Shown here: positions 18,121-27,028 of the stretch, piece by piece | Numbering within the stretch: position 1 is the stretch's first letter | Layout: each line of letters opens with the position of its first letter | Assembly (NCBI GenBank): GCA_039989855.1 | Contig: JBDXGZ010000003.1 | Location: forward strand, 62,001-126,000 | Reading direction: 5' to 3' | From: CALFVT01 sp039989855 | Lineage (GTDB): Bacteria > Pseudomonadota > Alphaproteobacteria > Caulobacterales > Maricaulaceae | Length of the DNA: 64,000 bases | The notes under the pieces: generated by a model | Databases searched by the model: none | Told to the model about the DNA's origin: nothing | The model's input: only the letters and a program-made list of their open reading frames with translations | Program-made: the position numbers and the translations under genes

Positions 18121-19530
18121 ATGCTTAAAACATATTGGAAGAATACATCGGGCAATTTCAGTATAATGATGGCTGGAGGGTTTCTCTCTTTAATGGGCGC
18201 TCTTGGTTTGAGTGTAGATTACCTTGGTATGACCCAAGCGTCGGCTCAATTACAATCCGCAGCAGATGGAGCCATTCTCGCCGCAGCGCTTTCAGGTGAA
18301 GATGATATAACACGCATTAAAGCCATTGGTGATGAAACGCTCACGCCGTTCAAAACGGATAATTTAGATGTTACGACAGAATATGAATTTACTGATAATT
18401 CTATTATTGTGCGAGCGTACACAAATTATACACCGCAGATTATGAATATTTTTGGATTTGGTCATCAAAGGCTTAGTGCTATGGCCGAAGCGCCTCGCGG
18501 CGTCGGTGGGAGTTTGGACGTCACACTCGTTCTAGATGTTACAGACTCTATGGATTTTGACGGAAAGCTTGACGCGATGAAAACGGCTGTTGATAACTTT
18601 ATTGATGCGTTTGAGACGAGCGGGTCCGATATACGTGTCGCTGTGGTACCGTTTTCTCAATATGTGAATGTCGGTACACAATATGCCTCCCAACCATGGA
18701 TTGATAATAGCGAAGAAGGTACGACTTTTCCACCCGTGACGGATACAGATACGGACGGTTCTGTCTGTACGGGCGGAGTTGTAACCAATCCATGCACGCG
18801 TCATAAAGATGGTGTTGAATATGAAGGGACCTGTAATAGTTGCCCTGGTGGTTGGACGGGTGGGGTCTCAACAACAACAACTGTAGTGCCTGTGCGTGAA
18901 TGGGATGGGTGTGTGGGATCCCGCACTGGAAACAAACCAACAGAGCCGCAATATGCAGGGAAGCCGTTCCCCGCTATCTATGATGATGGTAGTGTTGGAC
19001 CTTATTGGCAGACAGACTATGCCTGCCCAGACCCTCTTTTGCCCTTAACATCAGACCTGACAGCGGCAAGAAATATGGTTCAGGCGTTGAACGCAGATGG
19101 GACGACTTATTTGCCAAGTGGGCTGGCATGGGGATGGAGAACGCTTGATGATGATATCCCATTAGGAGACCCAATTGCAGGCGAGACTCGTAAAAAAGCT
19201 CTTGTTTTTATGACGGATGGTCATAACACCGTATCCCGTTTAGGCTCGGATAAATATCACTATGGTGAAGCGACAGCTACTAATAGTGTTAATGCTGATG
19301 CGAACAAAGTAACTGAACGTATTTGCGACAATTTAAAGTCAACAGACATTTTAGTCTATACAATTGCATATGACCTACCATCTGACGGCGATGCGGCGAC
19401 AACGAAAGATTTATTAAGCTATTGCTCATCGACACCTAGTAATTTTTTTGATGCGAGCGGCGGGGCAAATTTGAATGCAGCTTTCGCAGCGATTGGCGCT
19501 GACTTAGCGAGTGTCAGACTCATTAATTAA
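18121..19530 (+). CDS. Tad-like pilus-assembly protein with von Willebrand A domain (copy 1)
   Basis: A 469-residue membrane-anchored protein. The N-terminal 'NFSIMMAGGFLSLMGALGLS' is the TadE/TadG-type hydrophobic anchor. The von Willebrand A domain starts near residue 138, with MIDAS 'LDVTDSM' and a second metal motif region 'FMTDGHN'. A Cys-rich insertion (about residues 213-250) with five cysteines precedes 'EWDGCVGSRTG'. The next gene (copy 2) is a shorter paralogue. TadG-like proteins are envelope proteins linked to Flp-type pili; no tad ATPase or pilin is in the window. Confidence 0.85.
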   Translation: MLKTYWKNTSGNFSIMMAGGFLSLMGALGLSVDYLGMTQASAQLQSAADGAILAAALSGEDDITRIKAIGDETLTPFKTDNLDVTTEYEFTDNSIIVRAYTNYTPQIMNIFGFGHQRLSAMAEAPRGVGGSLDVTLVLDVTDSMDFDGKLDAMKTAVDNFIDAFETSGSDIRVAVVPFSQYVNVGTQYASQPWIDNSEEGTTFPPVTDTDTDGSVCTGGVVTNPCTRHKDGVEYEGTCNSCPGGWTGGVSTTTTVVPVREWDGCVGSRTGNKPTEPQYAGKPFPAIYDDGSVGPYWQTDYACPDPLLPLTSDLTAARNMVQALNADGTTYLPSGLAWGWRTLDDDIPLGDPIAGETRKKALVFMTDGHNTVSRLGSDKYHYGEATATNSVNADANKVTERICDNLKSTDILVYTIAYDLPSDGDAATTKDLLSYCSSTPSNFFDASGGANLNAAFAAIGADLASVRLIN

Positions 19531-19653
19531 AACATTTTATGCACGCCTATGCCTAATCAGAACGTATAACTTAATTCGCTGTAAAAATTAATCCGTAGCA
19601 GACGTTCCGTAACTATAGTTTAGGTTCTCTTAGAGAAATTTTGAAAGTAATAT

Positions 19654-20964
19654 ATGTTAAGTAATTTGATCAAAGATACATCGGGTAACTTCAGTGTTAT
19701 GATGGCGACCGGGGTGCTCGTATTATTGGGGGCCACGGGCTTAAGTGTTGATTATTTAGCAATGACAAACATATCTACTCGACTACAATCTGCGAATGAT
19801 AGCGCTGTCTTGATGGCGGCGCAGGCGGTTCATTTAAGCGAATCTGAGGCCATTGAAATAGCCGATGGAAGCTTTTTAGAAGTTGAGTCTTCTGACGGAG
19901 CTGTTACGCGAAAATATGAATTTTCAAGCACTGGTGTTAACCTCATTTCGCAGTTAGAATATGATCCTGTTATCATGGGAGTTATGGGGTTTGGGTCGCA
20001 AACCATTTCTGTATCTTCATCCGCATTGACCTCAAAAGGTAAGGGGGTCGATATTGCTCTCGTACTGGACGTAACAGCCTCTATGCAGGGGAGTAGAATT
20101 ATCAATTTGAAAAACTCCATTACGAGTCTCATTAATGAGATTGATAACATGGATAGCGATGTCCGTGTTTCGATTGTACCTTATGCTAATTATGTAAATA
20201 TTAGATCCAATGGAACAACCCCGACATGGGCTGATAATAGCTTAGACAACACTGATTTTCCTGCGTCTACGCTTGGTTCTTCAAGTACAACCGTCTCTCC
20301 AAGACGAGATTGGGATGGGTGTGTAGGGTCTCGAACTGGAATGAATTGGTCTGTTCCAGAATATGGTGGGATGAAATTTGAAGCCGTTTACGATGATGGA
20401 AAAGTTGGGTCAGCCTATGATTATACTAAGTACGGCTGTCCAGCAGCGGCTGTTCTGCCGCTCACTGATAATATGAATGATGTTCGCGCTAAAGTAAGTG
20501 AATTGGCTGCAAAGGGCAGGACATTTATGCCCATTGGTCTCATGTGGGGCTGGCGGACACTTGACCCTCGCTTGCCATATTATGAATATACGCCCTCAAA
20601 TGAGCCGCGCAAACAAATACTTGTGCTTATGACGGATGGCAGTAATTCGGTCTATCAAAGTAGTGCCACGCCATATCATGGGGGACACTATCATCTTTTA
20701 GATACAAAAGAGCTTCCAAGAGCTCAGGTGGCTGGCCCTGCAAATGATAGAACTGCAGATATATGTGAGAGTATCAAATCTCAGACAGATATTGCAGTTT
20801 ACACGATTGCGTTTGATATTGATGATGAGGACATAATTGACTTGATACGTGGTTGTGCGTCGGGCGCTGGTAACTTCTATGAAGCTAGTAATGATGGCTC
20901 ATCTCTATCTAGAGCTTTCCAGTTGATTAGCGAAAAGGTGGATGTAGTTCGCTTATCAAATTAA
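19654..20964 (+). CDS. Tad-like pilus-assembly protein with von Willebrand A domain (copy 2)
   Basis: A 436-residue paralogue of the preceding gene. It shares the TadG anchor 'NFSVMMATGVLVLLGATGLS', MIDAS 'LDVTASM', the motif 'DWDGCVGSRTG', 'VYDDGKVG' and 'LMTDGSN', but lacks the Cys-rich insertion. Their tandem order with a 123-bp gap points to local duplication and divergence. The protein is expected in the inner membrane with a periplasmic metal-binding adhesive domain. Its start lacks an obvious strong Shine-Dalgarno. Confidence 0.85.
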   Translation: MLSNLIKDTSGNFSVMMATGVLVLLGATGLSVDYLAMTNISTRLQSANDSAVLMAAQAVHLSESEAIEIADGSFLEVESSDGAVTRKYEFSSTGVNLISQLEYDPVIMGVMGFGSQTISVSSSALTSKGKGVDIALVLDVTASMQGSRIINLKNSITSLINEIDNMDSDVRVSIVPYANYVNIRSNGTTPTWADNSLDNTDFPASTLGSSSTTVSPRRDWDGCVGSRTGMNWSVPEYGGMKFEAVYDDGKVGSAYDYTKYGCPAAAVLPLTDNMNDVRAKVSELAAKGRTFMPIGLMWGWRTLDPRLPYYEYTPSNEPRKQILVLMTDGSNSVYQSSATPYHGGHYHLLDTKELPRAQVAGPANDRTADICESIKSQTDIAVYTIAFDIDDEDIIDLIRGCASGAGNFYEASNDGSSLSRAFQLISEKVDVVRLSN

Positions 20965-21022
20965 GCTTTAGAGCTCGCAGCTTTGGTAATCCAACGTCTT
21001 GAATAGGCGTATGCTTAGTTAA

Positions 21023-21985
21023 CTAGCCAATAAAATTAACGGTGGACTGTCTTCGACGGTCAACCGTTAATTGCGTTACGTCAGGACGTGAATAATGACC
21101 CGCGGGATCAAAATTTTGGCGCTCCTCGCGCACTTTAACAGGGTCAAGTTGGGCGTAGCGTATCCCCTCTTCATTGATGATAGGCGGTAGAATCCAACTC
21201 CCGTCAGGGGCTGCCACACAGGAGCCGCCGTTCGACGGAATATCGCTGAGGGTCTCGCGAATAAAGTCCGCATGAGGAATATGGTCGCCGACTTTGTCCT
21301 TGTGCATTAAGGCCGAAACGGAGACGCAATAGCTCCGTCCTTCTTTGGCGAGGAACGGCGTAATGTCATGGGTATTGCGGTCACTTCCAGGCCAGCAGGC
21401 AACATGCAAATCTTCGCCTTGCCCATAGAGGGAGGCGCGGGCGAGGGGCATCCAATTTTCCCAACAGTTCAGACCACCGACAGTAAAACTATCTAAGCGG
21501 TGAGTGACAAGTCCGTTCCCGTCGCCTGGCGCCCAAACAAGGCGCTCATCATAGGTTGGGCGTAGTTTGCGGTGCACGGACTGAATAGTGCCCGTCTTGT
21601 CGATATAAACGAAACTACAATAAAGCGAATGGCCCGTCATATTGCGAGGGCGCTCGATAATTCCAAGATAGCAAGCCATCTTAGCGGTTTTCAGCGCGGC
21701 GCATACACCATCAAGATGTCCGTCTTCAATCGTCACAGCTTGATCAGAATAATGTGCAAAGATTGATTTTTGCACGGGGTTGTCAAAATTAGCTCCGCCT
21801 GTTTGGTCGAGCCAGAACGGATAGCCCGGAACAAAACCTTCGGAGAAGACAATCAGATCTGCCTTTTCTTTGGCGGCGGTTTTAATCGTTTCAATTACCT
21901 GTTTTAGCCCACCTGCGCGGTTAAGCCAAACAGGGTAAAGTTGGGGAAGTGCGAGTTTAAGTGTGCTCATCTTGAGGTCTGCCAT
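21023..21985 (-). CDS. Nitrilase-family carbon-nitrogen hydrolase
   Basis: A 320-residue enzyme of the nitrilase superfamily with the Glu-Lys-Cys triad in place: E49 in 'VFSEGFVPGYP', K140 in 'VHRKLRPTYDERLVW' and C174 in 'GGLNCWENWMPLAR'. The 'CWEN' context is that of true nitrilases (branch 1), which convert nitriles to carboxylic acids and ammonia, rather than amidases. It is the last gene of a six-gene minus-strand operon. An alternative start at 21970 (MSTLK) is possible; neither start has a well-spaced ribosome site. Confidence 0.9.
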   Translation of the reverse strand: MADLKMSTLKLALPQLYPVWLNRAGGLKQVIETIKTAAKEKADLIVFSEGFVPGYPFWLDQTGGANFDNPVQKSIFAHYSDQAVTIEDGHLDGVCAALKTAKMACYLGIIERPRNMTGHSLYCSFVYIDKTGTIQSVHRKLRPTYDERLVWAPGDGNGLVTHRLDSFTVGGLNCWENWMPLARASLYGQGEDLHVACWPGSDRNTHDITPFLAKEGRSYCVSVSALMHKDKVGDHIPHADFIRETLSDIPSNGGSCVAAPDGSWILPPIINEEGIRYAQLDPVKVREERQNFDPAGHYSRPDVTQLTVDRRRQSTVNFIG

Positions 21986-22027
21986 GCGAGTTATTTTTCC
22001 TAACTATACACGACAGTTATAAGAAAG

Positions 22028-23149
22028 CTAAGCCCAAACCTCTTGAAAATTTTCGCGCATAATGCGGTGCTTTGCCGTAAGCGTTAGTAGCGGCGCGAGA
22101 CCGCTTGGGGCTAGGTAATCTTGCGCGCGTTTTTGTTCTTTTTCACCCATTTGCGAGAAATAATCCGTCACCCGTTGCAGCATGTAAAAGCGCATAGGCC
22201 GTACGGCGCAACTTATATCCACATCCCCGTGGCGAAACTTTCCAAATCCGAGCACGCTCATTTTCGGATGGATGGACGCGAGACTTCCGTGCTTCCCAGC
22301 CTCCATTCCGTTCAGCGTTTCAACATTCATCTCAAGCTCTGGCAGGAAATAATCAGCGATATATTTAAATAATGCGCCAAGGGTTTCAGGGAGGTCTTCC
22401 GACGGCTTATAATAAGGCATATCCGATATATCATCATGGGCGACGTTCATCCGCTCCGTCCACCGAAAAGTTGACGGGCTATGGTTTTTCATGATGCCCG
22501 CAGGAACAGGGTCACGCCCTAAATGGGCATAGAGCGAGCACATCATGCCATAATCTCCAAGGGTTGACTTGGCTCCCAAAAGATAAGGCGTGCGCGCAAA
22601 ATGGGTCTCTAATACACTTAGCAGTTCAACATAGGCGCGCTCCACTTCGGGAATGGTTTCTGGCGTAATCCCAAGCGGTGGGAGGTAGCCTGAAAACTTT
22701 CCCATCGTCTGTTTAATCAGAGCCTTGGCGTCGTTACTCGCGTCGGGCCCTTGCCACCCGCCGAATCCGTGTGTGATAAAGCGGTCAGTCTTATCGTCAT
22801 AATTCCAGCGGTAATGCATGGCAGGGCGAATTAAACCTTCATCCCCGAACAGCTCTAGGACTAGCGATAAAAGATGCTGAAGCGTATCACCCGGATAAGC
22901 GGGTTGTGGTTGCGGGCCTTGCGCTTCGAAATAATCAATAATGTCACTGGTGTCTTGGACGAGTGTCCCGTCCTCAAATTCAATCACAGGAATGATACGG
23001 CGACCGAGTTGGGGCAGGACTTTATTTTGGTAGTGCTCAGAGACAGGTGCGACTTCGTGAAACGGTATGCCTTGCTTAATCAGGTAGCTCCTCGCTTTGC
23101 CTGTGAACATGGATATTTTAACGCCGTAAAGTGTGAGGGGTGTCGTCAT
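22028..23149 (-). CDS. Glutathione S-transferase family protein, long form
   Basis: A 373-residue protein whose N-terminal 80 residues form a GST thioredoxin-like domain: 'LTLYGVKISMFTGKARSYL' and 'VIEFEDGTLVQDTSDIIDYF', the latter with the cis-Pro and glutathione-contact Ser region. The long C-terminal part is larger than in a canonical GST (about 200-220 in total). It may catalyse glutathione conjugation, isomerisation or ring handling of an electrophilic intermediate. It is 11 bp from the crotonase gene and 42 bp from the nitrilase gene. Confidence 0.8.
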   Translation of the reverse strand: MTTPLTLYGVKISMFTGKARSYLIKQGIPFHEVAPVSEHYQNKVLPQLGRRIIPVIEFEDGTLVQDTSDIIDYFEAQGPQPQPAYPGDTLQHLLSLVLELFGDEGLIRPAMHYRWNYDDKTDRFITHGFGGWQGPDASNDAKALIKQTMGKFSGYLPPLGITPETIPEVERAYVELLSVLETHFARTPYLLGAKSTLGDYGMMCSLYAHLGRDPVPAGIMKNHSPSTFRWTERMNVAHDDISDMPYYKPSEDLPETLGALFKYIADYFLPELEMNVETLNGMEAGKHGSLASIHPKMSVLGFGKFRHGDVDISCAVRPMRFYMLQRVTDYFSQMGEKEQKRAQDYLAPSGLAPLLTLTAKHRIMRENFQEVWA

Positions 23150-23160
23150 AGTTTGAGCCT

Positions 23161-23994
23161 CTATTTCTTTGGTGTCTTTGAAGGAAGATCAGCAAACTTA
23201 CCCACTCGTTTTTGTCCCATAGATTGCATAGCTTCCATCATTTCACTCGGTAGCAGCATGGACATGTTCCAAACGCCGACATAATCGAGCGCGTCTTGCG
23301 TGCTATGATCGCGCCCATATGTGATCATATGTTTACAGCCGTAAACTGCGAGGGGGGGCTTGGAGGCTATGGTTTTGGCGGTCTGCATAACCCCGTCCAT
23401 CATCGCCTCTTGGGTGGGGTAGACGCCATTATAAAGTCCGCGCGACACGCACTCAGCCGCTCCCATTTTACGGCCCGTATAGGCGAGCTCACGGACAATG
23501 CCTTCGGGCAGGTGATTGAGAATGCGCGGGAAGGTTCCGACATCGGCAGTCATGCCGACATTAATTTCGTAAATCGTAATATAGCTATCGTCCGTGCCGT
23601 AGCGCATATCGCAGGCGGTAATCAAATCGAGTCCTGCGCCAATACAGCCGCCTTGAATGGCGGCTAGGACGGGAATGCGGCAGTTTTCAAGAGTAGTAAA
23701 ACTCTCCTGCAAGCCTTTAACGGTGGTATAAAATTCGGCGCCATATGTAGCGCGGTTTTTATCAGGGCTGCCGCCTACAGAGGATAGCATGGAAATATCA
23801 ATGCCTGCGGAAAAAATTGGCCCCGTTGATGAAATAACGATTACGCGCGCGAGGGCTTCGTCGTCGATTTTTTTTACGGCCTCAGGTAGTTCACTCCAAA
23901 ACTCTTTGATCATCGCATTGCGCTTTTCGGGGCGGTTAAGCTGTATGTGCGCTATATTATCGGCGATAGTAAGTTTAAAACATTTATAGGTCAT
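23161..23994 (-). CDS. Enoyl-CoA hydratase/isomerase family protein
   Basis: A 277-residue crotonase-fold enzyme. The oxyanion-hole segments 'FSAGIDISMLSS' and 'IQGGCIGAGLDLITACDMRY' are intact. An acidic residue at 'YEINVGMTADVGTFPRIL' matches the dienoyl-CoA isomerase branch (Asp/Glu pair) better than the simple hydratase. It probably acts on an acyl-CoA produced by the neighbouring operon enzymes. Spacing of 9-11 bp to each neighbour supports co-transcription. Confidence 0.88.
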   Translation of the reverse strand: MTYKCFKLTIADNIAHIQLNRPEKRNAMIKEFWSELPEAVKKIDDEALARVIVISSTGPIFSAGIDISMLSSVGGSPDKNRATYGAEFYTTVKGLQESFTTLENCRIPVLAAIQGGCIGAGLDLITACDMRYGTDDSYITIYEINVGMTADVGTFPRILNHLPEGIVRELAYTGRKMGAAECVSRGLYNGVYPTQEAMMDGVMQTAKTIASKPPLAVYGCKHMITYGRDHSTQDALDYVGVWNMSMLLPSEMMEAMQSMGQKRVGKFADLPSKTPKK

Positions 23995-24003
23995 ACGGCT
24001 CTC

Positions 24004-25098
24004 TTATAGGCGCATTAATTGGCCTGCACTCGCAGGAATATCCCCCGCCAAGAGGGCTTTGTAAACAGACATAAAAGCGTCAGCGCCCTCATGCCTTTCT
24101 ATATTCATCCAGTTTTTCGCCGAGCGGCAAAAAGGAACCCACCTCGCGCCAAGGTTTTGGGCAAAACCATCTGGCCCCCAATCTTTAAGGCGACGCTGGG
24201 CTTGGTCTGGGGCAAAGAACATGACGGGCGGCGCACCTGCCACGATTTTCGGCGGCTTGCCGCCGTCCCAATGGGATTTTCCGACCATGCAATTATAAAC
24301 GATTTTTTCTCCGAAATGCTCATAGACGGTTTTCGACACATCGCCGTTTCCCGCCATGTCGACAATGACTGTTTTGACGTCAGGGTTTAAGTCGGTGATG
24401 TTATCATAGCTCTCAACTACGTCGTAAAACCCTGTTTTTTGTACGAACTTTTTATTACGCTCGGAGGTTAAGCCCGTCACCTTAATGCCTTTTTTTTGGG
24501 CGAGACAAAAAGCCGTCCCAAGAGCGGTTTTAGAGGAGCCCGAGAGCAGCAAGACTTGCTCTGCATCAAAGAAATTTTCACGCTCTAAAAAGTCATCAAT
24601 TAAAAAGCTCGTGGTAAAGAGCGGGCGCAAGATGGGCTGAAGATCATCAAAGCCACCGCCAAAAGACGGGTCAGCGTCGACGCGGGTATAACGATTGTAA
24701 ATGGCATGAAGTGGCAGACGGTGATCCGCGCCGTCGCTAAATCCGTGCGGGTTTAGTTTTATGGGTTTTATATCGAAATAATCAGTCACGGGAAAGAAGC
24801 CGTAAATTCGTGTGCCCACCTCAAGGTCTGACACATGGCTCTCGGTAATTTCAGCAAATCCCCAAACGGGCATACGGCCAAGATTTTCGCCCTCTATACC
24901 GTAATCATGCGGATTGAAAAATTTCCAATAGCCGATGAGGTCGCCGGTCACCATATAGGTCACATTATTCGCGGTGAGCGCAAAAGAGGTCAGGCGAACA
25001 CGAATATGATCAGCGGCTAGTGGCTCCATCTGACGATGGATAGACGTAAGATTGTCGAAATTTGTGCGGTTCACGCAGAGGGTGGTTTGAGGTGTCAT
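24004..25098 (-). CDS. DUF2855 family protein
   Basis: A 364-residue protein that I recognise as DUF2855, distantly like quinone oxidoreductases of the medium-chain dehydrogenase fold. The segment 'VLLLSGSSKTALGTAFCLAQ' resembles a nucleotide-binding loop with Ser-Gly-Ser-Ser-Lys-Thr, and 'VIVDMAGNGDVSK' follows. The start at 25098 (MTPQTTLC) is chosen because an upstream in-frame start at 25197 would overlap the DUF1330 gene by 86 bp, and an AAAGAG site precedes 25098. Function is not established. Confidence 0.8.
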   Translation of the reverse strand: MTPQTTLCVNRTNFDNLTSIHRQMEPLAADHIRVRLTSFALTANNVTYMVTGDLIGYWKFFNPHDYGIEGENLGRMPVWGFAEITESHVSDLEVGTRIYGFFPVTDYFDIKPIKLNPHGFSDGADHRLPLHAIYNRYTRVDADPSFGGGFDDLQPILRPLFTTSFLIDDFLERENFFDAEQVLLLSGSSKTALGTAFCLAQKKGIKVTGLTSERNKKFVQKTGFYDVVESYDNITDLNPDVKTVIVDMAGNGDVSKTVYEHFGEKIVYNCMVGKSHWDGGKPPKIVAGAPPVMFFAPDQAQRRLKDWGPDGFAQNLGARWVPFCRSAKNWMNIERHEGADAFMSVYKALLAGDIPASAGQLMRL

Positions 25099-25111
25099 AG
25101 AACGCTCTTTA

Positions 25112-25519
25112 TTAAAATATGCCCGTATCATCACAGGCGAGTAAGAGTTGGCCCGCAAGTCCTGCGCGTCTGTGTCTGTGGATTTTGCGGTACGCATCTG
25201 AACTCGTCAGCTCAATCATGATTTTAGCTGAGGGGTATTTGACAATCGCGACGGCGTCCCATTGGGGGTTCCCGTCGCCGATAAGACTTGCGAGAAGCTT
25301 ACCGCCGTAAGTCGCCTCACACCCATGCGGGCGGACATAATCTGCGAAAGCTTTGGCATAACGGCGGTAGGCGGTCTCACCCGAGACGTCTTCTCCGTCT
25401 TTATAGGTTGCGTGCGCTTTGAACTTTAACAAATTGACCATGTGCACTGGGTCGTCACAAGAGGCTTTCAGGAAATCCTGAATTTGATCGGGCGTGGGGT
25501 GCAGCGCGTTTTCCATCAT
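25112..25519 (-). CDS. DUF1330 family protein
   Basis: A 135-residue protein of the dimeric alpha-beta barrel type assigned to DUF1330 from the pattern 'PVHMVNLLKFKAHATY' with 'YRRYAKAF' and 'WDAVAIVKYPS'. These small proteins resemble monooxygenase/isomerase-type barrels but have no proven activity known to me. It lies 5 bp after the SDR gene and 13 bp before the DUF2855 gene. Confidence 0.8.
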   Translation of the reverse strand: MMENALHPTPDQIQDFLKASCDDPVHMVNLLKFKAHATYKDGEDVSGETAYRRYAKAFADYVRPHGCEATYGGKLLASLIGDGNPQWDAVAIVKYPSAKIMIELTSSDAYRKIHRHRRAGLAGQLLLACDDTGIF

Positions 25520-25524
25520 ATATC

Positions 25525-26400
25525 CTATTTATATAGAGGCGACATGAGGAGCTGTGTCGGTACAGAGTCAAATACGTCTTGCGGGATGAAGAAATCCGCC
25601 ATCAACGGGCCGTCATAATCAGGCGCATATTGAGCGAAATCCGTCACACCCTGTTCGCGCAGGTAAACCTCATCAATAATGAACTGACCTGTGATCTCGG
25701 ATGAAGGGCGGCAAAGAATATGATGGGCTGTATCTGCGAGGATGTCTGGCGTACGGCTTAACTTAGCGACAGCGTCCCCGCCTAAAATATTACGCACCGC
25801 CGCCGTATCAATAGAGGTCAGCGGCCAGAGTGAATTAACCGCAATATTATGCGGCTTAAATTCTTCGGCCATGCCTAGTGTGCAAAAACTCATGCCGTAT
25901 TTCGCCATTGTGTAGGCCGTGTGCCGCGCGAACCATTTTGGCGATAAATCCAGCGGTGGGGCGAGGCTGAGGATATGGCCATTGTCTGATTTTTTAAGGT
26001 GCGGTAAGCACAGTTTAGAGAGCAAAAATGTCCCACGCGCATTGACTTGGTTCATGAGGTCATAACGCTTCATTTCGATTTGCTCGACCCCGACGAGGGC
26101 AATGGCCGAGGCATTATTAATGCAAATATCTATACCGCCGAACGTCTTTACTGTTTTGGCAACCGCTGCGGCGACCATATCATCATTGCGGATATCACAC
26201 ACAAACGGCAAGGCTTTTCCCCCCGCAGCTTCAATTTCTTTCGCCGCTGTATAAATCGTTCCGGGAAGCTTCGGATGTGGCTCTGCAGTTTTGGCGGCAA
26301 TAGCAATATTGGCCCCATCTTTTGCGGCGCGTAAGGCAATGGCGAGGCCAATCCCTCTGGAACCTCCTGACATGAAGATGGTTTTTCCTTGCAGAGACAT
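25525..26400 (-). CDS. Short-chain dehydrogenase/reductase (HSDL2-like)
   Basis: A 291-residue SDR and the first gene of the six-gene operon. The NAD(P) motif is 'SGGSRGIGLAIA' and the active site Y163-x3-K167 is in 'AYTMAKYGM', with 'ILSLAPP' providing Ser145. The 'AAKTAEPHPKLPGTIYTAA' stretch is typical of HSDL2-like proteins, a group associated with lipid metabolism. It has AAAGGAAAT upstream and is 91 bp from the divergent PadR gene. Confidence 0.88.
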   Translation of the reverse strand: MSLQGKTIFMSGGSRGIGLAIALRAAKDGANIAIAAKTAEPHPKLPGTIYTAAKEIEAAGGKALPFVCDIRNDDMVAAAVAKTVKTFGGIDICINNASAIALVGVEQIEMKRYDLMNQVNARGTFLLSKLCLPHLKKSDNGHILSLAPPLDLSPKWFARHTAYTMAKYGMSFCTLGMAEEFKPHNIAVNSLWPLTSIDTAAVRNILGGDAVAKLSRTPDILADTAHHILCRPSSEITGQFIIDEVYLREQGVTDFAQYAPDYDGPLMADFFIPQDVFDSVPTQLLMSPLYK

Positions 26401-26430
26401 ATGATTTCCTTTTACTTAATAGAAAATGTA

Positions 26431-26448
26431 TATGCACAAAAGTGCATA
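26431..26448. promoter_or_regulatory. Candidate PadR operator palindrome
   Basis: The arms TATGCAC and GTGCATA form a perfect 7-bp inverted repeat spaced by AAAA, in the 91-bp gap between the divergent SDR operon and the PadR gene. PadR regulators usually bind dyads of the ATGT/ATGC...ACAT/GCAT type in their own promoter regions. The dyad is seen directly; PadR binding is inference. Confidence 0.6.
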
Positions 26449-26491
26449 ATAACAAGCTTTAGCTCATTAAGCGATTGAAACGGGGAACAGC

Positions 26492-27028
26492 ATGGCACTG
26501 GCAGAGGCTATTTTAGTTTGCTTAACGGAAAAACCGATGAGTGGTTACGATCTCGCAAAAAACTTCGACGCGTCCGTCGGGTTTTTCTGGCGCGCCTCCC
26601 ATCAGCAAATTTACCGTGAGCTTGCCAAGCTCCGCAGTCGTAACCTCGTGCAAAGTGAAGAGATTTCTCAATCCGGGAAGCCTAACCGTATTGTCCACAC
26701 GATCACAGATGAAGGTCGCTCAGTCGTACATCAATGGTCTTTGAAACAGCCGCGCATGCCGTCGGTGAAAGATGATTTGTTGCTGAAATTCTACGGCTTT
26801 GACGATATTGATTTAGGCGCCATGGTTGAACATATGTCTCACCGTATTGAACAACATGAAACGCGCCTTCAAACTTATCTTAAAATCAAAGCGCGCCATT
26901 ATGATAAGCAAGAGTTGACCCAGCTTAAAACAGGAAAATTAATTGCGCTTGAAATGGGCATTGAAAATGAAAAGCAGCAGATCAAGGTGTTTACGGATGC
27001 CTTGGTGAAAGCCCGTGCCTTAATCTAG
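26492..27028 (+). CDS. PadR-family transcriptional regulator
   Basis: A 178-residue winged-helix repressor. The N-terminal 'ILVCLTEKPMSGYDLAKNF' and 'SHQQIYRELAKLRSRNLV' are the PadR DNA-binding domain; the C-terminal half is the helical VirR-type dimerisation region with long helices ending in 'QIKVFTDALVKARALI'. It is divergent from the SDR operon and probably controls it, responding to a substrate or product of that pathway. A GGGGA site precedes the ATG. Its last 4 bp overlap the convergent ABC exporter gene. Confidence 0.9.
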   Translation: MALAEAILVCLTEKPMSGYDLAKNFDASVGFFWRASHQQIYRELAKLRSRNLVQSEEISQSGKPNRIVHTITDEGRSVVHQWSLKQPRMPSVKDDLLLKFYGFDDIDLGAMVEHMSHRIEQHETRLQTYLKIKARHYDKQELTQLKTGKLIALEMGIENEKQQIKVFTDALVKARALI

